A stretch of 64,000 bases of DNA from Nocardia sp. NBC_01329 (lineage in GTDB: Bacteria > Actinomycetota > Actinomycetes > Mycobacteriales > Mycobacteriaceae): assembly GCF_035956715.1 (NCBI RefSeq), contig NZ_CP108381.1:1240001-1304000 (forward strand). Direction: 5' to 3'. Made by a program: the position numbers and the translations under genes. The notes beneath the pieces were generated by a model that saw only the letters and a list, made by a program, of their open reading frames with translations, made no database searches and was not told where the DNA came from. Numbering within the stretch: position 1 is the stretch's first letter; each line of letters begins with the position of its first letter. Below are positions 25,925-35,252 of this stretch, one piece after another.

Positions 25925-28234
25925 ATGGCAACCCAGAGTACGAATTCTTCCGGGCCAGATGCTGGTTCGGGCCCGGACGGGCCCGAGTCCGCTGGGTCCG
26001 GATCCAGAACCGGCCCGCCCTGGCTGACCTCGATCCTGCGTCACGATGTTCCGGCCTCGATCGTGGTCTTCCTTGTCGCGCTACCACTTTCGCTCGGCAT
26101 CGCCATCGCGTCCGGCGCGCCCGTCGCCGCCGGACTCATCGCCGCCGTCATCGGCGGTGTGGTCGCCGGTGCGCTCGGCGGCTCCGCCCTCCAGGTGAGC
26201 GGCCCGGCCGCGGGACTCACCGTGATCGTCGCCGAATCGATACATCAATTCGGTTGGCGAGTAACCGGATTCATCGTCGTCGCGGCCGGATTGCTGCAGA
26301 TACTGTTCGGCTTGAGCCGGATCGCTCGCGCGGCTCTCGCGGTGGCGCCGGTAGTGGTGCACGCCATGCTCGCCGGAATCGGCATCACCATCGCACTGCA
26401 ACAGTTACACGTACTGCTCGGTGGCGAATCCAACAGCACCGCGTGGACCAATATCACCGAACTCCCCGCCCAGCTGGCTTCGTTGCACGGACCGGCCGTC
26501 TTCCTCGGCGTGGTCGTCATCGCCATCATGCTCGGCTGGAAGTACCTCCCCGCGCGAATCAAGATGGTTCCCGGCGCCCTGGCCGCGATCCTGGTCGCCA
26601 CCCTGCTGTCGCTGGGGTTCTCGCTCGACGTCAAGCGGGTCGCGCTGGACGGTTCGTTGTTCGATGCGATCGGGCTGCCCGAACTGCCCCGCAGCGACTG
26701 GGCCGGGGTCGTGGTGATGATCCTGACCTTCGCGCTCATCGCCAGTGTGGAGAGCCTGCTCTCGGCCGTCGCGATCGACAAGATGCACACCGGGCCGCGC
26801 GCCGACTTCGACCGCGAAATGATCGGCCAGGGTTCGGCGAACGTGCTGTCGGGCCTGCTCGGTGGCCTGCCCGTCACCGGCGTCATCGTGCGTAGCTCCA
26901 CCAATGTCGCGGCCGGTGCGCGCAGCCGCGTCTCGGCCGTACTGCACGGTGTCTGGGTGCTGGTGTTCTCGGTGGCCCTGGTGTCACTGGTGGAACAGAT
27001 CCCGTTGGCCGCGCTGGCCGGTCTGTTGATCGTCATCGGTGTGCAGCTGGTGAAAATGGCGCATATCCGGCTCGCGCACCGCACCGGCGATCTCCTCGTC
27101 TACGCGGTGACGCTGGGCGCGGTGGTGTTCTTGAATCTGCTGGAAGGTGTGCTCATCGGCTTGGCGCTGGCGTTCGCGCTGTTGATCTGGCGGGTCGTGC
27201 GGGTCGCGGTGACGGCCGAACAGATCGGTGGCACCGACCGCTGGCTCGTGCGGATCGATGGATCGTGCACGTTCCTTTCCCTGCCGAAACTGTCGTCCAC
27301 CTTCGCGAAGGTTCCGCAGGGCACCGCGGTGACGGTGGAGATGACCGTCGACTTCCTCGACCACGCGGCCTACGACGCCATCACCGATTGGGCCCGGCAA
27401 CACGAGAGCAATGGTGGCACGGTCGATTTCGTAGAGATCGGTGAAGCACGGATGGCCCGGGCGGAGGCGGCGCCGCCGTCACGCAGTCTGGGCCGGGTGG
27501 TGCTCGACGATGTACTCGGGCCCTGGCGGGTAGACCGCGCGGGCGCGGCGACCGGATCGGCCGGCAACGGTGATCCGCTGGTCAGTGGGATCGCGGCCTA
27601 CCACCGCGGTCACGCGCATCTGGTGCGGTCGCATCTGGACGAGTTGCGGGATGGGCAGGATCCCGATTCCTTCTTCCTGACCTGCTCGGATTCGCGGATC
27701 GTGCCCAATGTGATCACCAACAGCGGTCCCGGCGATCTGTTCACCGTCCGCAATGTCGGCAATCTGGTGCCCGAACAGGGCGACGACTCGGTGGAGGCCG
27801 CGCTGGTCTTCGCGCTGGAGAAGCTCAATGTGCGGTCCGTGGTGGTCTGCGGCCATTCGTCCTGTGGGGCGATGGGCGCCCTGCATTCGGGTGAGTCGGC
27901 GGGACCGGGCATCGACCGGTGGCTCGAACACGGGCAGCCCAGTCTGGAGCGGTACCGGGCCGGAGATGCGGTCGGCCGGGCCGCCGAATCCGCCGGTTTC
28001 GGTCCGGTGGAACAGTTGAGCATGGTGAACATCGCGGTTCAGTTGGAGAACCTGCGGCGGCATCCGTCGGTTCGGCGGGCCGTCGCGGAGCGTGGACTCA
28101 CCGTCTCGGGACTGTTCTTCGATATCGCCAGTGCCCGGGTCATCGAGGTCCGGGGCGACGGCATCGCTCCCATCGAGGACAACGACGGCCTACTGGCGCA
28201 GTTACAGAGAGAACCGGCGCAGAGCTCCCGGTGA
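25925..28234 (+). CDS. SulP-type anion transporter fused to beta-carbonic anhydrase, copy 2
   Basis: 769 residues with the same three-part layout as the copy upstream: SulP membrane domain (from about residue 35), STAS-like linker and beta-carbonic anhydrase with TCSDSR and GHSSCG Zn ligands. Differences from copy 1 concentrate in the first 30 residues, in the loop near residue 190 and around RVIEVRGDGIAP at the end. Both copies keep all active-site residues, so both should work. Retention may reflect dosage or different induction by CO2/bicarbonate. Its own conserved leader suggests a separate promoter. Confidence 0.9.
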   Translation: MATQSTNSSGPDAGSGPDGPESAGSGSRTGPPWLTSILRHDVPASIVVFLVALPLSLGIAIASGAPVAAGLIAAVIGGVVAGALGGSALQVSGPAAGLTVIVAESIHQFGWRVTGFIVVAAGLLQILFGLSRIARAALAVAPVVVHAMLAGIGITIALQQLHVLLGGESNSTAWTNITELPAQLASLHGPAVFLGVVVIAIMLGWKYLPARIKMVPGALAAILVATLLSLGFSLDVKRVALDGSLFDAIGLPELPRSDWAGVVVMILTFALIASVESLLSAVAIDKMHTGPRADFDREMIGQGSANVLSGLLGGLPVTGVIVRSSTNVAAGARSRVSAVLHGVWVLVFSVALVSLVEQIPLAALAGLLIVIGVQLVKMAHIRLAHRTGDLLVYAVTLGAVVFLNLLEGVLIGLALAFALLIWRVVRVAVTAEQIGGTDRWLVRIDGSCTFLSLPKLSSTFAKVPQGTAVTVEMTVDFLDHAAYDAITDWARQHESNGGTVDFVEIGEARMARAEAAPPSRSLGRVVLDDVLGPWRVDRAGAATGSAGNGDPLVSGIAAYHRGHAHLVRSHLDELRDGQDPDSFFLTCSDSRIVPNVITNSGPGDLFTVRNVGNLVPEQGDDSVEAALVFALEKLNVRSVVVCGHSSCGAMGALHSGESAGPGIDRWLEHGQPSLERYRAGDAVGRAAESAGFGPVEQLSMVNIAVQLENLRRHPSVRRAVAERGLTVSGLFFDIASARVIEVRGDGIAPIEDNDGLLAQLQREPAQSSR

Positions 28235-28304
28235 TGTCCGCGAACCCGACCCGCCCGGATACTCCGGGCGGGTCGCGTCCGCCCAGCCGGAAGCCGGCCT
28301 CTCG

Positions 28305-28310
28305 TAGGCT
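28305..28310 (+). promoter_or_regulatory. -10 element of leaderless promoter
   Basis: CTCG-TAGGCT is followed by 7 nt and then GTG 28318. The pdxT promoter has the same pattern (CTCG-TAAGCT, 7 nt, GTG). Confidence 0.5.
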
Positions 28311-28317
28311 GGGTTCC

Positions 28318-28812
28318 GTGGAAAGTCGTTCCGATTCCGTCGCGGACCGCAGCGGAGCCGAAAACGGTGCGCAAGCGGATGCCGCCACCGAACCCGAGTC
28401 CGCCGAACGGCCCGGTCCAGGGCTCTTGCGCGCCTACCGGGACCGGATCGCGCGACGTCCTACGCTCGAGCTGGTCTACCGGGTCGGGGTAGCGGTCGTC
28501 GGCACCGTGGTGTTCGTCGTCGGGGTGATCACCATCCCGTTCCCCGGGCCCGGCTGGGCACTGGTATTCGCCGGTATCGGCATCCTCGCCACCGAATTCG
28601 CGGTGGCCCGGCGTGCGCTGGTGTGGTTGCGGGACAGATATCGGCGCGGGATGGCCTGGTACATCTCGCGTGGGCCGTTCGTTCAGGTGATCGCCTTCCT
28701 GGCGACCTGCGCGCTCGTGGTGGCCACCCTGTGGGTGCTCGGGACGTTCGGATTGGTCGGTGACTGGATCGGAGTCGATTGGCAGTGGTTGCACAGCCCC
28801 TTCATGTCGTGA
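28318..28812 (+). CDS. small PGPGW-motif membrane protein (TIGR02611-like)
   Basis: 164 residues: a charged N-terminal 40 residues, then a hydrophobic block with the family mark IPFPGPGWALVFAGIGIL at about residue 80, and a further membrane segment near 130-150. The PGPGW family is found in actinobacteria and is of unknown function. GTG 28318 is chosen because TAGGCT lies exactly 7 nt upstream, as for a leaderless mRNA, although the frame is open back to 28234. The stop overlaps the next gene (GTGA). Confidence 0.75.
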   Translation: MESRSDSVADRSGAENGAQADAATEPESAERPGPGLLRAYRDRIARRPTLELVYRVGVAVVGTVVFVVGVITIPFPGPGWALVFAGIGILATEFAVARRALVWLRDRYRRGMAWYISRGPFVQVIAFLATCALVVATLWVLGTFGLVGDWIGVDWQWLHSPFMS

Positions 28813-29477
28813 GCCCGGTATGCGGCCGGATGCTCACGGACGAATCGTGGCTCGCGGCCCGGATCGCGGACCTCAACGCATCCTGGCGTACCGATTCGAT
28901 GCGGGTGGGCGCGACGCTGTGGTGGTGTATGACGGCCTCGGCGCTGGTCGAACAGGTGGTGCGGGCACTCGCGCAGGAGCGTCCGATACCGGCACCCACG
29001 CTGGATCGGCTCGCGCTGACGCTGCGTGCCGACGGGACAGTGGAGCGGGTCGCGATCGGTCACGCCGGGCCGGGCGAGCCGGGTGCGGTGCCGCCGGACC
29101 ATCGCCAACCGGACACAGGCTCGGATGTCGCGGCCGAGATCGCGGTGGCGCTGCGGGTGAGTCTCACCACGGTGATCGACCGTCTCGCGGCGGTGTCGGG
29201 TGTCCGGAAAGCGGCGCTGTGGGCGGTGGTCACCGATGTGGTGGCCAGCTGGGCCGTCGATGCCGGGCGGCCGATCGTGGGCCGGCGGCTGGCGGACGCG
29301 ATCGGCGCGGTGCTGCCCGAACCCCGATTCATCGAGGTCGCTGGGCGAACGTTCGTTCGGCGTGCCTCCTGCTGTCTGGTGTACGAGGCGCCGGGCTGCG
29401 AGAAATGCGTGAGCTGCCCCAAACGCCGCCCGGAAGAGCGCGAAGCGCTCCTGACGGACTACGCGCGGCGGGGCTGA
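28809..29477 (+). CDS. FhuF-like (2Fe-2S)-binding protein
   Basis: 222 residues, mostly helical. The C-terminus carries a CC-x10-C-x2-C-type cluster (SCCLVYEAPGCEKCVSCP), which matches the [2Fe-2S] ligand arrangement of the FhuF ferric-siderophore reductase C-terminal domain, and MRVGATLWWC near residue 30 resembles the family N-terminal half. A role in reductive iron release from siderophores is plausible. It is translationally coupled to the PGPGW gene through GTGA at 28809, and the open frame extends upstream to 28779. Confidence 0.7.
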   Translation: MSPVCGRMLTDESWLAARIADLNASWRTDSMRVGATLWWCMTASALVEQVVRALAQERPIPAPTLDRLALTLRADGTVERVAIGHAGPGEPGAVPPDHRQPDTGSDVAAEIAVALRVSLTTVIDRLAAVSGVRKAALWAVVTDVVASWAVDAGRPIVGRRLADAIGAVLPEPRFIEVAGRTFVRRASCCLVYEAPGCEKCVSCPKRRPEEREALLTDYARRG

Positions 29478-29566
29478 CGAGCCGGCCCCGCGCCGTGTCG
29501 GCCGGTCGTACGGACGCCGCGCGCGACCTCGCCCGGTCCATCGACACACGTTCGCGGCCGTGCCGA

Positions 29567-29711
29567 TAGCATGGTCGCGGCCGGGCTGTGCCCGGTCACC
29601 GAAGACGGACGAGCCGTCACCGAACCGGAGTGAGCCGGTGTGGGGCGAGCGGTCCGAAGCCCGAGCGAGCCGGAACGTATCCAGCCGCAGAGACCCGAGG
29701 AGAGCCCCACC
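29567..29711 (+). promoter_or_regulatory. thrS promoter and about 130-nt leader
   Basis: TAGCAT at 29567-29572 is the best -10. It leaves a long, GC-rich 5' leader with several short inverted repeats (for example around 29580-29600) and GAGGAGAG before GTG 29712. I could not align it to a T-box specifier and antiterminator. Confidence 0.35.
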
Positions 29712-31784
29712 GTGACCACCACAGCCCCCCGCAGCCCAGCCACCCTCGTCCGGGTGCCTGCCGGGACGACGGCGGGTGCCGCGGTGCGTGAGGCGGGCCT
29801 GGCGACCAAAGGCCCCGATACCGTCGTCGTCGTCCGTGACGCCGCCGGACAGTTGCGCGACCTCTCCTGGACCCCGGAACTCGATACCGAGGTCAGCCCG
29901 GTCGCCGCGAACACCGAGGACGGCCGCAGCGTGATCCGCCATTCGGCCGCGCACGTCCTCGCCCAGGCGGTCCAGCAGGAGTTCCCCGAGGCGGTGCTGG
30001 GGATCGGTCCGCCGATCAGAGACGGTTTCTACTACGACTTCCGAGTCGACCGGCCCTTCACTCCGGAGGATCTGGCCAAGTTGGAAACCCGGATGAAGAA
30101 GATCGTCAAGGGTGCGCAGCGGTTCTCGCGCCGCGTGGTCGAAGTGGATCAGGCGCGGATCGAACTGGCGAAGGAGCCGTTCAAACTCGAGCTGATCGGC
30201 GATAAATCCGGGATCGACGATCCGGAGATCATGGAGGTCGGCGGTAACGAGCTGACCATCTACGACAACCTCGACCCGCGCACCGGCGATCGGGTGTGGG
30301 GCGATCTGTGCCGGGGCCCGCACATCCCCACCACCAAGTTCATTCCCGCCTTCAAACTGACCCGCAGCTCGGCCGCGTACTGGCGCGGTGACCAGAACCG
30401 TGAGGGTCTGCAGCGGATCTACGGTACGGCCTGGGAGTCCCCGGAGGCGCAGGACCAGTACCTGCACATGCTCGCGGAGGCCGAGAAGCGCGATCACCGC
30501 AAACTGGGCCTGGAACTCGATCTGTTCTCCTTCCCGGACGAACTGGGATCGGGTCTGCCGGTCTTCCATCCCAAGGGCGGCATCATCCGCAAAGAGATGG
30601 AGGACTACTCCCGCCAGCAGCACGTGGCGGCGGGCTACGAATTCGTCAACACCCCGCATATCACCAAGGCCCACCTGTTCGAGACCTCCAAACACCTCGA
30701 GTGGTACGCCGACGGGATGTACCCGCCCATGCACCTGGACGCCGAACTCGACGAGGACGGCACCGTGCGCAAGCCGGGGCAGGACTACTACCTCAAACCG
30801 ATGAACTGTCCGATGCACAACCTGATCTACCGGTCCCGCGGCCGGTCGTACCGGGAGCTGCCGCTGCGGCTGTTCGAATTCGGTTCGGTGTACCGGTACG
30901 AGAAGTCCGGTGTGGTGCACGGCCTGACCCGCGCTCGCGGTTTCACCCAGGACGACGCGCATCTCTACTGCACCCAGGAGCAGGTGGTCGAGGAACTGAC
31001 CGGCACCCTGCGGTTCGTACTCGACCTGCTGAAGGCCTACGGGCTCGACGACTTCTATCTGGAACTTTCCACCAAGGACCCGGACAAGTACGTCGGCTCC
31101 GACGAACTGTGGGACGAGGCCACCGATACGCTGCGCCGGGTGGGCGAGGCCTCGGGCCTGGAACTGGTCCCCGATCCCGGTGGCGCCGCCTTCTACGGCC
31201 CGAAGATCTCGGTGCAGACCAGGGACGCACTCGGCCGCAACTGGCAGATGTCGACCATCCAGCTCGATTTCTTCGAGCCGGATCTGTTCGAACTCGAGTA
31301 CACCGCCTCCGACGGCACCAAGAAGCGGCCGGTGATGATCCATCGAGCCCTGTTCGGCTCGATCGAACGCTTCTTCGGCGTCCTCACCGAGCACTACGCC
31401 GGTGCTTTCCCGGCCTGGCTGGCGCCCGTGCAGGTCGTCGGCATCCCGGTAGCCGACACCTTCGTTCCGCATCTGGACGAGGTGGTGGCTCGACTGCGTG
31501 CGGCCGGTGTCCGCGCCGACGTCGATCGCAGTGACGACCGGATGCAGAAGAAGATCTTCAACCACACCGCGCAGAAGGTGCCGTTCATGCTGCTGGCCGG
31601 CGCGCGGGATGTGGAGGCCGGCGCGGTGAGCTTCCGGTTCCGGGACGGAACCCAGGTCAACGGCGTGCCGGTGGATGAGGCGGTACGAGTGGTCGTGGAC
31701 TGGGTCCGCCGCCGCGACAATTCCTCGCCCACCGCGGAAACGGTTCGTCCCCTGGCGGACGGTGAAGGCGGTGCGCCCGAGTGA
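29712..31784 (+). CDS. thrS: threonyl-tRNA synthetase
   Basis: 690-residue class II aminoacyl-tRNA synthetase that charges tRNA-Thr. It has an N-terminal TGS domain (about 1-65) and an editing/SAD domain with [11 protein letters not shown] and DLCRGPHIP. The catalytic core has motif 2 ([28 protein letters not shown], split here as FRYE-type Arg region and HGLxRxRxFTQDD), the Zn ligand Cys in MNCPMH and a motif 3-like [11 protein letters not shown]. The C-terminal anticodon-binding domain spans about 590-690. GTG 29712 has GAGGAGAG upstream and matches family N-termini, while the open frame continues upstream without support. It begins the thrS-HIT-pgsA-patA-pimA-nudix operon. Confidence 0.97.
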   Translation: MTTTAPRSPATLVRVPAGTTAGAAVREAGLATKGPDTVVVVRDAAGQLRDLSWTPELDTEVSPVAANTEDGRSVIRHSAAHVLAQAVQQEFPEAVLGIGPPIRDGFYYDFRVDRPFTPEDLAKLETRMKKIVKGAQRFSRRVVEVDQARIELAKEPFKLELIGDKSGIDDPEIMEVGGNELTIYDNLDPRTGDRVWGDLCRGPHIPTTKFIPAFKLTRSSAAYWRGDQNREGLQRIYGTAWESPEAQDQYLHMLAEAEKRDHRKLGLELDLFSFPDELGSGLPVFHPKGGIIRKEMEDYSRQQHVAAGYEFVNTPHITKAHLFETSKHLEWYADGMYPPMHLDAELDEDGTVRKPGQDYYLKPMNCPMHNLIYRSRGRSYRELPLRLFEFGSVYRYEKSGVVHGLTRARGFTQDDAHLYCTQEQVVEELTGTLRFVLDLLKAYGLDDFYLELSTKDPDKYVGSDELWDEATDTLRRVGEASGLELVPDPGGAAFYGPKISVQTRDALGRNWQMSTIQLDFFEPDLFELEYTASDGTKKRPVMIHRALFGSIERFFGVLTEHYAGAFPAWLAPVQVVGIPVADTFVPHLDEVVARLRAAGVRADVDRSDDRMQKKIFNHTAQKVPFMLLAGARDVEAGAVSFRFRDGTQVNGVPVDEAVRVVVDWVRRRDNSSPTAETVRPLADGEGGAPE

Positions 31785-31819
31785 TGCCGGGGCGGCCCGG
31801 GCGGGGAAAGGTATGGAGC

Positions 31820-32419
31820 ATGAGTGAGCGCACGGCGCCGGACGGTCTGACCGAGGAGCCCGATACGACCGACCGGACGGCCGGCGAGATCGTGGATCGC
31901 GGTGCGGGCGAGCCGGATCGGCTGCAGCGGTTGTGGACGCCGTACCGGATGTCCTATATCGCGGAGGCCGCCACCACCGCGCCGAAGGGCGCGACAGGGC
32001 ATCCGTTCACCGATATCCCCACCATGTCCGACGAGGACGGTCTGGTCGTCGCCCGGGGCGAGCAGGTGTACGCGGTGTTGAACCTGTATCCCTACAATCC
32101 TGGACACATGATGGTGGTGCCGTACCGCCGGGTCGCGAACCTGGAGGATCTCACCGCCGCGGAATCGACCGAGCTGATGGAGTTCACACAGCGGGCCATC
32201 CGGACGATGAAGAAGGTGTCGCGGCCACACGGTTTCAATGTGGGGCTCAACCTCGGCGGGGTGGCCGGCGGCTCGCTGGCCGACCATCTGCATCAACACA
32301 TCGTGCCGCGCTGGGGTGGCGATGCGAATTTCATCACTGTGATCGGCGGCGCAAAAGTGATGCCGCAGCTGCTGCGCGAGACCCGGGCCCTGCTCGCGGC
32401 GGCCTGGGAGGAGGCGTAG
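31820..32419 (+). CDS. HIT-family AP4A phosphorylase-like protein
   Basis: 199-residue histidine-triad protein. The catalytic motif is HLHQHIVPRW near residue 155 and the nucleotide-binding N-terminal part contains NLYPYNPGHMMVVPYRRV. Its position directly after thrS and before pgsA matches M. tuberculosis Rv2613c, described as an Ap4A phosphorylase. ATG 31820 has an AAAGG about 8 nt upstream. An alternative GTG at 31781 overlaps the thrS stop and would add 13 residues. Confidence 0.88.
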   Translation: MSERTAPDGLTEEPDTTDRTAGEIVDRGAGEPDRLQRLWTPYRMSYIAEAATTAPKGATGHPFTDIPTMSDEDGLVVARGEQVYAVLNLYPYNPGHMMVVPYRRVANLEDLTAAESTELMEFTQRAIRTMKKVSRPHGFNVGLNLGGVAGGSLADHLHQHIVPRWGGDANFITVIGGAKVMPQLLRETRALLAAAWEEA

Positions 32420-32494
32420 ATGGGTGACGCCCCCGACAGCTCGTTCGCCGGAATCGGCCCGTCGTGCGGGTACCACAGCGCAGAGGAGGGGTAG

Positions 32495-33163
32495 GTGCTG
32501 AGCATCTTCGGCCGGGCGACCTTCGCCAAGGCCACCGCGCCGCTCGGTAAGGCGCTGGTCGGGACCGGCCTCACGCCCGACGCCGTCACCCTGATCGGCA
32601 CTGCCGCCACGATCGCCGCCGCGGTCACCCTGTACCCCACCGGGCATCTGTTCTGGGGAACGATCCTCATCTGGCTGTTCGTCATGTTCGATATGCTCGA
32701 CGGCGCCATGGCCCGAGCTCGGGGTGGCGGAACGCGCTACGGTGCGGTGCTCGACGCGACCTGCGACCGCATCGCCGACGGCGCCGTCTTCGGCTCGCTG
32801 GCTTGGTGGGCGGTCTACCACGAACAGAGCGAACCGCTCTTCGTCGCCACTCTGGTGGTATTGGTGACCTCGCAGGTCATCTCGTATGCCAAAGCCCGCG
32901 CCGAGGCCAGCGGCCTGTCCGCCGACGGCGGACTGATCGAACGGCCGGACCGGCTGGTGATCGTGCTGGTCGGTGCGGGATCGACCGGTATCGGCGCGTA
33001 CTGGGGTATCGACTGGCTGACCTGGGCCGTGCATGTGGCCATGTGGATCCTGGCGGTATTGAGCATCGTGACGGTGGGTCAGCGAGTGCTGGCGGTTCGT
33101 AACTCGCCCGGTGCCCGCGAGATCCTGGGGACGCCGAACAAGGGAACGGAGCAGCCTTCGTGA
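32495..33163 (+). CDS. pgsA: phosphatidylinositol phosphate synthase
   Basis: 222-residue CDP-alcohol phosphatidyltransferase. The complete metal and substrate motif D66-x2-D69-G70-x2-A73-R74-x8-G83-x3-D87-x3-D91 is present, and about six hydrophobic segments follow. It joins inositol-1-phosphate to CDP-diacylglycerol, the first committed step to phosphatidylinositol and PIMs in mycolic-acid bacteria. The GTG start has AGAGGAGGGG upstream. It overlaps the acyltransferase gene (GTGA), so lipid genes are co-translated. Confidence 0.94.
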   Translation: MLSIFGRATFAKATAPLGKALVGTGLTPDAVTLIGTAATIAAAVTLYPTGHLFWGTILIWLFVMFDMLDGAMARARGGGTRYGAVLDATCDRIADGAVFGSLAWWAVYHEQSEPLFVATLVVLVTSQVISYAKARAEASGLSADGGLIERPDRLVIVLVGAGSTGIGAYWGIDWLTWAVHVAMWILAVLSIVTVGQRVLAVRNSPGAREILGTPNKGTEQPS

Positions 33164-34131
33164 GGGGGTGGCGGGCGCGGGCGAGCGATCGCGGGTACGC
33201 CGCGGGCTGGCGAATGGTGCGCGCCCTGCCGGATCGGGTGGCGCGCACCCTGTTCGACCGGGGCGCCGATTTCGCGGCGCGCAACGGAGGCCCGACCCAG
33301 CTGCGGCGCAATCTGGCCCGGGTGGTCGGAGTGCCGGCGGAGGCCGTCTCCGACGAACTGATCCGGGCGAGTATGCGTTCCTATGCCCGGTACTGGCGGG
33401 AGGCGTTCCGGCTGCCCACGATGGATCACGCCGATCTGGTGCGGTCGGGCCGTATCTCGGTGCTCGGTCTGGAACATGTGGATGCCGCACTGGCGCGCGG
33501 CCGCGGGGTGGTGTTCGTTCTGCCGCATTCGGGCAACTGGGATATGGCAGGTACCTGGCTCGTACAGAACTACGGCACCTTCACCACGGTCGCCGAGCGA
33601 CTGAAACCGGAATCGTTGTTCGAACGGTTCGTCGCCTACCGCGAAAGTCTCGGATTCGAGGTCTTCCCGCTGACCGGGGGCGAGCAGCCGCCGTTCACGG
33701 CGCTGGCGCAGCGGTTGCGCGACAACAAGATCGTCTGCCTGATGGGGGAGCGCGATCTCACCGGGCGCGGTGTGCCGGTGACCTTCTTCGGTGAGCGGAC
33801 CTGGATGCCGGCCGGCGCGGCCGCGCTGGCCGTCGAGACCGGCGCCGCGTTGATGCCGGTCCACGTCTGGTTCACCGTCGACGACGAGGGTCGCGAATGC
33901 TGGATGGTGCGTGCCCGGGCGCCCCTGGACGTCACCGACGGCGTCGCGGCGGCGACCCAGGCCTTGGCCGATTGCTTCGCCGCCGGGATCGCCGAACACC
34001 CGGCCGACTGGCATATGTTGCAGCCGTTGTGGGAAACGGATCTGTCCGAGGCGCGCCTGGACCGGATCCACGCCGAACAGGCGCGCCGGGATACCTACTC
34101 GATCGATTCCGGTGGAGACCGCGCCCCATGA
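33160..34131 (+). CDS. patA: phosphatidylinositol mannoside acyltransferase
   Basis: 323-residue member of the LpxL/HtrB-like acyltransferase family. The catalytic H-x4-D is seen in LPHSGNWDMAG near residue 123 and the second family block is CLMGERDLTGRGVPVTFFG near 195. It is positioned between pgsA and pimA exactly as the PIM acyltransferase of mycobacteria (Rv2611c), which palmitoylates the mannose of PIM1/PIM2. The start overlaps pgsA and the stop overlaps pimA, both by 4 nt. Confidence 0.92.
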   Translation: MRGWRARASDRGYAAGWRMVRALPDRVARTLFDRGADFAARNGGPTQLRRNLARVVGVPAEAVSDELIRASMRSYARYWREAFRLPTMDHADLVRSGRISVLGLEHVDAALARGRGVVFVLPHSGNWDMAGTWLVQNYGTFTTVAERLKPESLFERFVAYRESLGFEVFPLTGGEQPPFTALAQRLRDNKIVCLMGERDLTGRGVPVTFFGERTWMPAGAAALAVETGAALMPVHVWFTVDDEGRECWMVRARAPLDVTDGVAAATQALADCFAAGIAEHPADWHMLQPLWETDLSEARLDRIHAEQARRDTYSIDSGGDRAP

Positions 34132-35252
34132 GAATCGGTATGGTCTGTCCCTACTCGTTCGATGTCCCGGGCGGCGTCCAGGCGCATGTGGCGGAACTGG
34201 CCCAGGTTTTCCTGGAACGCGGGCACAAGGTGAGCGTGCTGGCGCCGGCCTCGGAGACGACCGAACTCCCCGACTTCGTGGTCTCGGCCGGTCGTGCGGT
34301 GGCGATCCCCTACAACGGTTCGGTGGCCCGCCTCTCCTTCGGGCCGACCGCCTACACCCGGATCCGCCGGTGGGTCGAGAGCAACGAATTCGATGTCCTG
34401 CACATCCACGAACCCAACGCGCCCAGTTTGTCCATGCTGGCTCTGAAGATCGCCGAGGGTCCGATCGTGGCCACCTTCCACACCTCCACGACGAAGTCCC
34501 TGATATTGGCGACATTCCAAGGTGTGCTGCGGCCGTATCACGAGAAGATCAGCGGCCGCATCGCGGTATCGGAACTCGCCCGGCGCTGGCAGGTGGAGGC
34601 GCTCGGGTCCGACGCGGTGGAGATCCCGAACGGGGTGGATGTGCAGGCGTTCGCCCGCGCACCGCGGCTGCCCGGCTATCCGCGGCAGGGCGGCACCGTT
34701 CTGTTCCTCGGACGCTACGACGAGCCCCGTAAAGGAATGCAGGTGCTGCTCGGGGCGCTGCCGACGCTGGTCACCCGCCATCCCGACCTGGAGGTCCTGG
34801 TGGTCGGCCGCGGTGACGAGGACCGGTTGCGGCGGGAAGCGGGTCCGCTGGCCCGGCACCTGCGCTTTCTGGGACAGGTCTCCGACGCGGAAAAGGCCTC
34901 GGCCATGCGCAGTGCCGATGTCTACGTGGCGCCGAACCTGGGCGGGGAGAGTTTCGGGATCATCCTGATCGAGGCGATGGCAGCCGGTACCGCGGTGGTG
35001 GCCAGCGAACTGGACGCCTTCCGGCGGGTACTGCGCGATGGTGCCGCGGGGCTGCTGATCCCGATCGGCGATTCGGCGGCTCTGGCCGATGCCCTGGATT
35101 CGCTACTCACCGCCGAGGAGCGCCGTACCGATCTTGTGCGGACCGCGACGCAGGTGGTCGGCAGCTACGACTGGCCGGTGGTGGCCGAACAGATCCTGCG
35201 GGTCTACGAAACCGTGGTGGTCGGCGATATGCGGGTCCGGGTGGCCGGATGA
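34128..35252 (+). CDS. pimA: phosphatidyl-myo-inositol mannosyltransferase PimA
   Basis: 374-residue GT4-family GT-B glycosyltransferase. The N-terminal YSFDVPGGVQAHV loop binds the acceptor, and the C-terminal nucleotide-binding block has GESFGIILIEAMAAG, including the catalytic E-x7-E. GDP-mannose is the known donor, and the product PIM1 is the base for PIM, LM and LAM at the cytoplasmic face of the membrane. It is coupled by 4-nt overlaps to the acyltransferase before it and the nudix gene after it. Confidence 0.95.
   Translation: MRIGMVCPYSFDVPGGVQAHVAELAQVFLERGHKVSVLAPASETTELPDFVVSAGRAVAIPYNGSVARLSFGPTAYTRIRRWVESNEFDVLHIHEPNAPSLSMLALKIAEGPIVATFHTSTTKSLILATFQGVLRPYHEKISGRIAVSELARRWQVEALGSDAVEIPNGVDVQAFARAPRLPGYPRQGGTVLFLGRYDEPRKGMQVLLGALPTLVTRHPDLEVLVVGRGDEDRLRREAGPLARHLRFLGQVSDAEKASAMRSADVYVAPNLGGESFGIILIEAMAAGTAVVASELDAFRRVLRDGAAGLLIPIGDSAALADALDSLLTAEERRTDLVRTATQVVGSYDWPVVAEQILRVYETVVVGDMRVRVAG

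Larger units (their letters stand above)
23097..28234 (+). repeat. 2.7-kb tandem gene duplication with near-identical tracts
   Basis: Two SulP-CA genes with their leaders repeat with a period of 2718 bp (start to start). Tracts of almost perfect DNA identity are 24340-24574 against 27061-27295 (235 bp, one mismatch), 25116-25218 against 27837-27939 (103 bp, no mismatch) and 25277-25417 against 27998-28138 (141 bp, one mismatch). They are embedded in sequence that differs at many third positions. Confidence 0.85.

Noticed and set aside
25786..26895. 369-codon plus-strand frame over SulP-CA copy 2
   Set aside because: Out of frame with the SulP motifs and very Arg-rich; only its first codons are of interest as a possible leader peptide.
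29478..29711. T-box riboswitch before thrS
   Set aside because: A long leader is present, but I could not find a convincing T-box bulge sequence or specifier loop by eye.
28683..31565. 960-codon open frame on the minus strand
   Set aside because: It lies antisense to thrS and neighbours, has no family motifs and arises from GC-biased codon usage of the plus-strand genes.
31394..33490. 698-codon minus-strand open frame
   Set aside because: Antisense to thrS 3' end, the HIT gene and pgsA; Arg/Pro/Gly-rich with no domain.
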